Shown one piece after another: positions 1 through 7,100 of a stretch of DNA of 7,542 nucleotides (position 1 is its first letter; each line of letters begins with the position of its first letter). The notes below the pieces were generated by a model that did no database searches, was not told where the DNA came from, and saw only the letters and a program-made list of their open reading frames with translations. Source of the DNA: UBA6136 sp046305255 (GTDB taxonomy: Bacteria > Pseudomonadota > Gammaproteobacteria > Methylococcales > Methylococcaceae); the NCBI GenBank assembly GCA_046305255.1, contig JBKCCF010000123.1:1-7542 (forward strand), read 5' to 3'. The translations under genes were made by a program, and so were the position numbers.

Positions 1-442
1 GTTCATAGGCCCAAAAGCGGCGCAGATACACCCGATTGCCCACTACAACCAATGGGTTGGAGCCTTCCCCGTTGCTGACCAGCCGCGGATGATTCAGGGC
101 CTCGCGCCAGACGGCGAGGGACAAACCCTTGAAGACCTCCTGCGGTGCGGGAGGCGGCGAGGCGGATTCCGGCTCCGCCTCGCCGGTGCCCTCGGGCGGC
201 AAGGACAGGGCCAGCGTCGGGTCCTCAAGTATTGATGCCAGATCGAGGCAGACATGACCCCGTCCGAGTTGATGACTGGCGAGTGTCGCGGCCATGATCA
301 GCCAGGGCGAGGCGTCGGGGGCTTCATGCCAGAGGAATCGGCCAAAAGCCCAGTCCAGCGGCCGCAACCATGCCGCAGCGGTCCAGGATTCCAGGGTGTT
401 GCCGAGCTGGCGCGCGGCGGCATCGGAAGGGAGCTCGAACAT
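1..442 (-). CDS. recD: RecD, exodeoxyribonuclease V alpha subunit (5'-3' helicase), N-terminal part only
   Basis: Only the first 147 codons are in the window; the frame is open to the left edge, so the gene continues outside. In the RecBCD complex RecD is the fast 5'-3' motor, and this N-terminal domain is the part that packs against RecC. The visible protein starts MFELPSDAAA. Two blocks match the E. coli RecD N-terminus: ASHQLGRGHVCLDL (residues 55-68; E. coli has a similar block ending GHVCLPL) and NPLVVVGNRVYLRRFWAYE (129-147; E. coli ILCGDRLYLNRMW). Between them lies a Pro/Glu/Ala-rich stretch at about 83-101 that looks like a loose linker. The ATPase motifs (Walker A onward) would lie downstream and are not visible. 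The ATG at 442-440 overlaps the recB stop by one base (TGATG) and has GAGGG seven bases upstream, which supports this start. Identity is firm from position after recB plus these blocks; the integrity of the rest cannot be judged. Confidence 0.93.
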   Translation of the reverse strand, partial: MFELPSDAAARQLGNTLESWTAAAWLRPLDWAFGRFLWHEAPDASPWLIMAATLASHQLGRGHVCLDLASILEDPTLALSLPPEGTGEAEPESASPPPAPQEVFKGLSLAVWREALNHPRLVSNGEGSNPLVVVGNRVYLRRFWAYE

Positions 443-444
443 CA
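440..444 (-). other. TGATG stop/start overlap of recB and recD
   Basis: On the minus strand the five bases read TGATG. TGA (444-442) stops recB and ATG (442-440) starts recD, sharing one base. It is a second probable translational coupling point in the operon. Confidence 0.88.
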
Positions 445-3400
445 GGCCGCCCTCGTCACGTTGGAAGACAGCAACTGATCCAGTGCCTCAATCAGTTGGG
501 CCGGCGGGCGTTCGACATGCAGGCCCTGGCTCGGCGCCTTATGGCCGCGCAGGAACACATAAACCGCACCCCCAATATAGTTATCGTAGCGGTAGTCCGG
601 TAACCGGGATCGCAGATGCCTGTGCAGCGCCAGCAGGTAAAGCACGTACTGGAGGTCATAGCGCGCCTTGAGAATCGCTGCCCGCATCGCTTCGGGCGTG
701 TAGGCCGCAGCGTCGGGACCCAGCGCATTCGATTTGTAATCCAGCACGTAGTATCGCCCCTCGTGTTCGAACACTAGGTCCATGAAGCCCTTGAGCAGAC
801 CGTTGACCCGATTGACCGGGATCGGTGGTCGCGATTCACCGGAAAGCGTATGCCGGGTGACCAGCGCATCCAGTGGTGCGCTATCGACCTGGCTGGCCGA
901 CAGCCAGAACTCCATCTCCGCGACCGCCCGGTTCACCTGCGCCAGCGTGATGGACGTGGCCGCCATACCATTGATGGCCGGCACATGAAGCGGCACCGTC
1001 AGCCAGTCCAGCAGCCATTCGGTTAATGGCTCGATATGCCTGGCCCAGCCCCGCAACTGACAGCGCCGCGCCACTTGATCGCGCAACAGCGCGTGATTCC
1101 GGGTCACCCGGGCAAAGCCCTGACGGGCGGCCCATTCGAAGAGGTCATGCAGGAAGGTACCGGCCTCGGCCCCTTTGGGGAACGTGTGAGGAAACTCGGT
1201 CGGCTTGACCGTTTGCCCCCATTCGCCAATGGCTTCGGTGGAGGCACCTGACGCTTCCGCCTGACTCTCCTGAAAGGTAGCTTCCGCAGCGGTTTCGACG
1301 GCCGGGGTCACGGCGCCGCGTGATGTCATGATGGCGGAATAACTGGCAATCCACCATGGCTCGGTGACCCCTTTCCGGCATACCCGGGCAGTTCCCACCT
1401 GCCCGCGGGCAGGCGGTACCAACCGGTCCTCGGTCGGCTGCGGGGCGGGTGAGACATGGATATGCGGGCAGGCCTCAGCCAGAGAATTCAGGTGGCTCTC
1501 CAGCGCCGCGGATGCGATGAACGCGCCACCGTTCAGCAGATAACCCGGAGCGGCCGTGTGCAGGTCCTTGATCGGCGCAAGCCCGACCCAGGTGGCGTAT
1601 TTCGCCCGCGTCAGGACCACGTAGAATTTGCGGATATCCTCGCCGAGGCGCTCGCGGTCGGCCTGATTCACCCCCTCGTCGCTGGACGTCAGCTGCAGAT
1701 GCAGCTGACCCTCGGCGTCATGCCATTTCAACGGAAGATCACTGGCCCTGATCTCCCGAAAGTTGGCCGCATAGGGGAAAAACACCAGCGGATATTCAAG
1801 GCCCTTGGATTTATGCACGGTGACGACCTTGACCAGATCGGCATCGCTTTCAAGCCGGATCTGGCGAACGTCGTTGGTGACGCTGTTGTTGCTATCGGCA
1901 ATCTGTTCGGCCAGAAACCGAATCACGGCATGTTCGCCCTCCAGTTGCTGACTGGCCTGTTGCAACAGCTCGGCCAGATGCAGGAGATCGGTCAGAATGC
2001 GCTCGCCGCCCCGGGCGTTTTTCTCCCCACCGGACCCCAGCAATCGAGTGGGTAGGGCGAAGTCGTCCAGCAACTGGCGGAGCATGGCCAGCACGCCCTG
2101 GCGGGTCCAACGTTGCTGATAGCCGCGAAAGCGCTGAACCTGGGTTTCGACAAAGGTCTCGTCATGATTGAAGCGATCGAGCTCGGTCCAGCGCAGTCCC
2201 AGGGTTGCCGTGGCCATGGCGGCACGCAGGCGACGGAGCTCGGTGGGCTCGGCGCAAGCCTTCAACCACAGAAGAACATCCTGGGCCGTAGCCGTTTGGT
2301 AGACGGAGTCATGGTCGGAGAGATATACGCTCCGCACCCCGCGTTGACCCAGAGCCTGTCGGATGGCATCGGCCTCGGCACGCGTATTGACCAAAATGGC
2401 GACGTCAGCCGGCTGCAGGGCCCTGAATCCGTTGCCCCCCTCAAATCCGGCCCGTTCCTCCTGGCCCAGCCGGAGCAGGCGGGTGATCTCACTGGCGCAG
2501 GAGGCGGCCATCTGCTGGTAGTAAGCGTCCCTTGGTAGCGGGTTGCCATCGTCTTTCGCAGCCAGCCACCAGAGGGTCATGGCCGGCGCCGATTGCCCCT
2601 CAATGATCAGTTGATCCTCACGGCCCTTCGCGGCGGCGGCAACGAACGGCAGGGGATTGTTTCGGCCTTCCTCCCGAAACAGGAAAGCGCCAGAACCGGC
2701 GCTGCGGTACTCGGCGCGTGCGAACCAGGCATTGCTGGCGCTGACCATGGCCGCTGTCGAGCGATGGTTGACATTCAGCGTGTGATGCCGCCCCGTGGTG
2801 GCCTGGCGGGCATGCAGGTAGGTGTAGATATCGGCACCACGGAAGGCATAGATCGCCTGCTTGGGGTCGCCGATCAGGATCAGGGTGGTGTGCTCCGGAG
2901 GGGTAGCCACGGTGTAGACCCGATCGAAGATCTCGTACTGGACCGGATCGGTATCCTGGAATTCGTCGATCAGGGCGGCCGGAAATTGCTGGCGAATCAG
3001 GCTCGCCAGCCGTTCGGCATTGGGCCCCTTCAGCGCATCCCGCAGACGATTGAGCAGATCATTGAAGCCCATCTGTGCGCGTCGCGCCTGCTCCCGCTCG
3101 AAGCGTACGCCAACCCACCAGACGGCATGACGGAGGATGTCCAGACGAGCCGAAGGCAGGGCCTGTAACTCGGCAAGCAGCGATTGCAGTTCATCAAGCG
3201 CAGGATGGGTCGGAGGCGATGGTGTTTTCCAGATTTCGGCCAGGCCGGCAGCGGAGAGGCGGTTAAGGGCCGCTCCAGACAACACCAACGGCTCAGATTC
3301 CGGCGTGTTACACCATGTGCGGATTGCTTCCAACCATGCGTCATAGTTTTTCTTGTTTAACTTCACACCATCAAACGCCTTTTGCTCTCTGGCGGTATCC

Positions 3401-4179
3401 AGCAGCGTCTGAAGCGCCTCCACCCAGGAAATCCAGGGTGCTTTCAGCGCCTGAAGCTGACCGCTTTTCTCTGCGTGACGGTGCTGCAGGCTATCTGCCG
3501 GGGCAGGACAGTCTCCGAATCGTTCAGGGTAATGCGTCAGGTTTTTGATCTGACTCTCAAGCCTGTCGGGCCCCGCCCACCAGCCCGCCACTTCACGCGC
3601 GTATGCAGCCTCCAGTGGCGCCAGAAAGGTACGCCAATAGTCGCGCACCCCCTCGGCAAATAACTCGCCCTGATCGGTTTCCAGTTGCTGGGTAAACAGG
3701 CTGTCGCTGTCGAAGGCATGTTCGCGCAGCATCCGATAACACCAGGCATGGATGGTCGACACTGCCGCCTCATCCATCCATTCGGCCGCCAGTTGCAGTT
3801 TGCGGGCACACAGGGGCCATTGCTCCGGCGCATACTCGGCCCGAAGGTCAAGCAGCAGATCCTTACCCGCGGGCGAAGGCTGCCCGTAATCGGCGGATTG
3901 CCGGAAGCACTCGGCGGCCTCGGTGAGTCGCTTGCGGATCCGGTCCCGCAGTTCCTGGGTAGCCGCTTCGGTGAAGGTGACGACCAGGATTTCAGGCGGT
4001 GTCAGGCCCCGGCTGTGGGGAGCCATGCGACCATGCCCCAGTACCAGACGCACATAGAGCAGTGCGATGGTGAAGGTCTTGCCGGTGCCGGCACTGGCTT
4101 CGATCAGGTGGCTGCCTTCCAGGGGAAAACGCAAGACATCCAGTGGCGTCGCCGTAGGGGTTTGTTGCACTGTGTTCAT
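442..4179 (-). CDS. recB: RecB, exodeoxyribonuclease V beta subunit (UvrD-type 3'-5' helicase plus nuclease)
   Basis: Complete gene, 1245 residues (E. coli RecB is 1180). RecB unwinds DNA 3'-5', cuts both strands with its single nuclease site and loads RecA after Chi. All superfamily 1A helicase motifs are visible: Walker A EASAGTGKT (27-35, K34), Ia VVTFTEAATQEL (66-77), II LIDEFQDTD (403-411), III LIGDPKQAIYAFRGAD (435-450), IV LNVNHRS (468-474), V VTVHKSKGLEYPLVFF (786-801) and VI FYVVLTRAK (852-860). The C-terminal nuclease has GTFLHDLFE (1007-1015, H1011), LKGFMDLVF (1129-1137, D1134) and YYVLDYKSN (1143-1151, D1147 and K1149), followed by QYVLYLLALHRHL (1177-1189). These correspond to E. 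coli H956, D1067, D1080 and K1082, so helicase and nuclease both look active. Residues about 905-1000 form a poorly conserved Ala/Glu/Thr-rich tether between the two halves. The start ATG overlaps the recC stop (ATGA), has a Shine-Dalgarno six bases upstream, and lies just before the conserved LEGSHLIEASAGTGKT region, as in E. coli. No frameshift or internal stop. Confidence 0.98.
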   Translation of the reverse strand: MNTVQQTPTATPLDVLRFPLEGSHLIEASAGTGKTFTIALLYVRLVLGHGRMAPHSRGLTPPEILVVTFTEAATQELRDRIRKRLTEAAECFRQSADYGQPSPAGKDLLLDLRAEYAPEQWPLCARKLQLAAEWMDEAAVSTIHAWCYRMLREHAFDSDSLFTQQLETDQGELFAEGVRDYWRTFLAPLEAAYAREVAGWWAGPDRLESQIKNLTHYPERFGDCPAPADSLQHRHAEKSGQLQALKAPWISWVEALQTLLDTAREQKAFDGVKLNKKNYDAWLEAIRTWCNTPESEPLVLSGAALNRLSAAGLAEIWKTPSPPTHPALDELQSLLAELQALPSARLDILRHAVWWVGVRFEREQARRAQMGFNDLLNRLRDALKGPNAERLASLIRQQFPAALIDEFQDTDPVQYEIFDRVYTVATPPEHTTLILIGDPKQAIYAFRGADIYTYLHARQATTGRHHTLNVNHRSTAAMVSASNAWFARAEYRSAGSGAFLFREEGRNNPLPFVAAAAKGREDQLIIEGQSAPAMTLWWLAAKDDGNPLPRDAYYQQMAASCASEITRLLRLGQEERAGFEGGNGFRALQPADVAILVNTRAEADAIRQALGQRGVRSVYLSDHDSVYQTATAQDVLLWLKACAEPTELRRLRAAMATATLGLRWTELDRFNHDETFVETQVQRFRGYQQRWTRQGVLAMLRQLLDDFALPTRLLGSGGEKNARGGERILTDLLHLAELLQQASQQLEGEHAVIRFLAEQIADSNNSVTNDVRQIRLESDADLVKVVTVHKSKGLEYPLVFFPYAANFREIRASDLPLKWHDAEGQLHLQLTSSDEGVNQADRERLGEDIRKFYVVLTRAKYATWVGLAPIKDLHTAAPGYLLNGGAFIASAALESHLNSLAEACPHIHVSPAPQPTEDRLVPPARGQVGTARVCRKGVTEPWWIASYSAIMTSRGAVTPAVETAAEATFQESQAEASGASTEAIGEWGQTVKPTEFPHTFPKGAEAGTFLHDLFEWAARQGFARVTRNHALLRDQVARRCQLRGWARHIEPLTEWLLDWLTVPLHVPAINGMAATSITLAQVNRAVAEMEFWLSASQVDSAPLDALVTRHTLSGESRPPIPVNRVNGLLKGFMDLVFEHEGRYYVLDYKSNALGPDAAAYTPEAMRAAILKARYDLQYVLYLLALHRHLRSRLPDYRYDNYIGGAVYVFLRGHKAPSQGLHVERPPAQLIEALDQLLSSNVTRAA
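450..454 (-). promoter_or_regulatory. Shine-Dalgarno of recD, inside the end of recB
   Basis: Read on the minus strand, GAGGG lies seven bases before the recD ATG at 442, within the last codons of recB. It supports the chosen recD start and coupled translation of recB and recD. Confidence 0.7.
3577..3584 (-). other. Perfect Chi octamer within recB
   Basis: The minus strand reads GCTGGTGG, identical to the E. coli Chi site; it encodes part of the AGWWAG segment of RecB (residues 198-203). Chi acts on RecBCD entering from its 3' side on this strand. A chance match through codon use is possible, and Chi specificity in this organism is inferred, not shown. Confidence 0.5.
4176..4179 (-). other. 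ATGA stop/start overlap of recC and recB
   Basis: On the minus strand the four bases read ATGA. ATG (4179-4177) starts recB and TGA (4178-4176) stops recC. This is a classical arrangement for translational coupling by termination and re-initiation. It also leaves no room for ptrA, which separates recC from recB in E. coli. Confidence 0.9.
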
Positions 4180-7100
4180 TCGTCACCTTCTGCTGGCCGG
4201 GTGCCGGCGGTGGATTTTTTCTTTTTACCCTTGTCGACCGGCATTGCCCTCAACAGTGGCTTGATCAGTTGATGGGCCAAGGTCGTGAATTCTTCGGAGG
4301 CGATCAGGGCGTCATAATCCGGGAAGGCACGACGCAGACAGGCATCCTTTTCCCTTTCACCGGGCTGTTTGTAGCCGCCTTCATACATCGTTCGGGCCTT
4401 CTGCCCGTCAGGTTCCCTGAGCCAGGCGGTGGCCGTGTCCACAGCGAAGGGAAGGGGCCGGGTCATGCCCTCGTACCATGCCCGGAGTTGCTCGCCGAGC
4501 AGTTGCTCCGCCTGGGCAGGTACCAGAGGTTCAAGCGTGATCGCACCTTTCCTGCTGAAAACCAGGGTGGTGATGGGGCCGCCGGCCAGATGGTGAGCGA
4601 GATGCCTGACCCAGTGTTTAAGGGCGATAGCAGGCCGGTACTGACTCTTCGTGTCCAGCAGGTTGCTGCTTTCCAGCCCAATCCAGGCCCTGTCCCCCGC
4701 GCGATTGTGGCGGATGCCGCCCAGTCGGTCAGCGATGGTGACCGGATCCTGATCGGTTGTGATCTGGCACGTGAAGACCTCATCCTCCTCGATCACGACG
4801 GGCCACTCCGCCAACGCAGCCTGATAGGCCGTGAACAATGACGCCATGGGTTCAACCAGGGTGTCGTGCATCACCTGACGGAAGCCACCGTCGGCCAGTT
4901 CGCCTCGGCGAATGATATGGTTCAGCCGTTCCTCCAGGATATGGACGCGGCGAGCCTCGCTGTCTTCGGTCGATGCGTCAGCCGCGTCTACTGCCTCGCG
5001 CTGGGCATCAATCAGCTCATGCTGCAGTTTCCATAACTGAAGACCGTTCAGGCTAAATGGCTCGATATCCTCGGTGGCCGGATCGTCCTGATCAAACACC
5101 ACCTTGAGCCGCTCCCTGAAGAACGCCTTGACCGGTTCTTTGAGGAAGCGGGCCAGTTCGGCCAGTGTCAGGGGTTCTTCCCGACTCAGTGGCGGCAATG
5201 CAGCCGGCGTCTCTTGATCTGAATGGACAGGCCCTGGCTGCCACTCCAGGGCATAGCTGAAACGTTCGCTTTTCGCTGGCTCGGCGGGAAAATAGGCAGG
5301 ATTGAACGGCTGCAGGTGATGCACGGTGGTCAGGTAATCCAGCAGGCTGTCTTTGGCCGGGAAGTCTTCGGACAGACGCCAGACCGACTGGAGATGATCG
5401 CGAAGTTGGCCGACCAGGATCGAAGGCGGCCGGATCGAGTTGTCCGTAATGCTGCGGCCGACCCAGGAGATATGGCAGTGTTCGCGCGCCGAGAGCAGGG
5501 CCTCAAGAAACAGGTAACGATCATCCTCCCGTCGGGAGCGGTCGCCGGGGCGAGGGTCGCGCCCCATCAGGTCGAAGTCGTAGGGCGGATGGCTGCGTGG
5601 ATAGGCGCCATCATTCATGCCCAGCAGGCAGACGCGACGGAAGGGAATGGCGCGCATCGGCATGAGCGTGGCGAAGATGATGTCGCCGCCGAAGAAGCGC
5701 TGAGACAGGCCCCGATCCTCGATCAGCGACAGCCAGTAGGGGCCCGCAACGCTCAGCGGCAGGGGTTCGCTCAAGGCGGCCTCCGCACAGGCGGTCTGCC
5801 ATTCCTGGAGCACCTGCCGCAACCGCGTCAGGGTAAAGGCGTCCCGGCTGGCCGCCGGACTGAAAAAGTCCGACAGCAGCTGGTCGAAACGCTGACACCA
5901 GCCAGCAACCGGCGCGGGTTCCCGCAAGGTTCGCCAGGTGGCCTCCAGGCGTTCGATGAACAGGATCAGGGGACCGAGCAAGGCCGCATCCAGTCCGCCG
6001 ATTTCGTCGTAGGGTGCTATCCCGTCCCAGTCGGACGCAGTATCGCCGAGCGCGTAACCCACCAGCATCCGCCGTAGGCCAAACAGCCAGCAGTTTTGCG
6101 GCGGTGTACGGGCGTCATCGGCTATCGGCAGGTCGAGACTGCGCCGCTGCCCGGCATGGAGTCCCCAGCGGATATGGGCGCCCTGGAGCCAGCGATGCAG
6201 GATGGGGATGTCGGTCCCACAGATGCCGAAGCGGTCGCGAATGGCCGGTACCTCCAGCCAGTCCATGATCTCGCTGACCCCAAATCGTGATTGGGGCAGG
6301 TTCAGCAGGTGTTCGAGACCCTTAAGCAAGGGGTCGATCTGCCGCTGGATCTGATCGGCGACGGTGAAGGGCAGGTAACGCGCATCATCCCGCCCGATGC
6401 GGCCAAACACCGCCTGGATATGGGCGGCATAGGCTTCGATGTCCGGCACCATCACGATCACATCCCGGGGCTTGAGACTGGCATCGGCATTGAAGGCGTC
6501 AAGCAGCTGGTCCTGCAGGATTTCCATTTCCCGCTGCGGACCATGGCAGACGTGAAAGCGCAGCGAGCGGTCCTTGCGCGGATCGACCGGAGGGGCGTGC
6601 TCTTTGGCTTCGTCCGGCGGGCGCAGATCGAGAATGTCGTCCTGCAACTGTTCCAGCAGGGTTGCGCGGGAATTGGCAACAAACAGGTCGATCGGTTGCC
6701 CCAGCGCCGCGAAGTGGCTGTGATAGTTCGCTTGAGCATCAGGCGAGTCATACTCGCTCAGCAGGCGAATGAAATCGCGTCCCTGTTTACCCCAGGCGGC
6801 CAGCAGCGGCTGGGCATGCTGGTGGAGGGTTTCCTCGCGAATCTCCCGAGGCCAGCCCCGGCGCACGGATTGTCGTGAAGGGTTTGGACGCAGCAGGTCC
6901 TGGTCAGGGATGATGTCGCCCCAATAGTGCTGGCAGGGGTTGGGCACGCAGATGATCACCTCACCCCAGCGCCCCAGCTGTGCCAGCACTTCCAGCGATT
7001 GCTGTGGCAACGAGGAAATGCCAAAAACCATGACACGCTGAGGCAGGCCGGCCGGGATCTGGCCATCGGGCCACGCGGCGGACCTTTGCAGGAACGCCTC

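Noticed and set aside
1456..2055. Plus-strand open frame of 199 codons opposite recB
   Set aside because: It is antisense to recB helicase motifs V and VI, which explain the sequence; no family features are visible in its translation.
2593..3168. Plus-strand open frame of 191 codons opposite recB
   Set aside because: It covers recB motifs II to IV on the other strand; the conserved coding sense is clearly recB.
4212..4226. A-rich tract in recC as a programmed frameshift site
   Set aside because: On the coding strand it reads AAAAAGAAAAAA. The longest run is six A, no clear slippery heptamer sits in the right frame, and the normal frame ends cleanly at the ATGA overlap with recB.
3685..4272. 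Plus-strand open frame of 195 codons across the recC/recB junction
   Set aside because: It is antisense to the RecB Walker A region and the RecC tail, with no motif of its own.
5223..6077. Plus-strand open frame of 284 codons opposite recC
   Set aside because: It lies wholly antisense to well-conserved recC sequence, its translation shows no recognisable motif, and long antisense frames are common opposite GC-rich genes.
6291..6878. Plus-strand open frame of 195 codons opposite recC, similarly 6927-7445
   Set aside because: Both mirror conserved recC sequence and look like codon-bias shadows.
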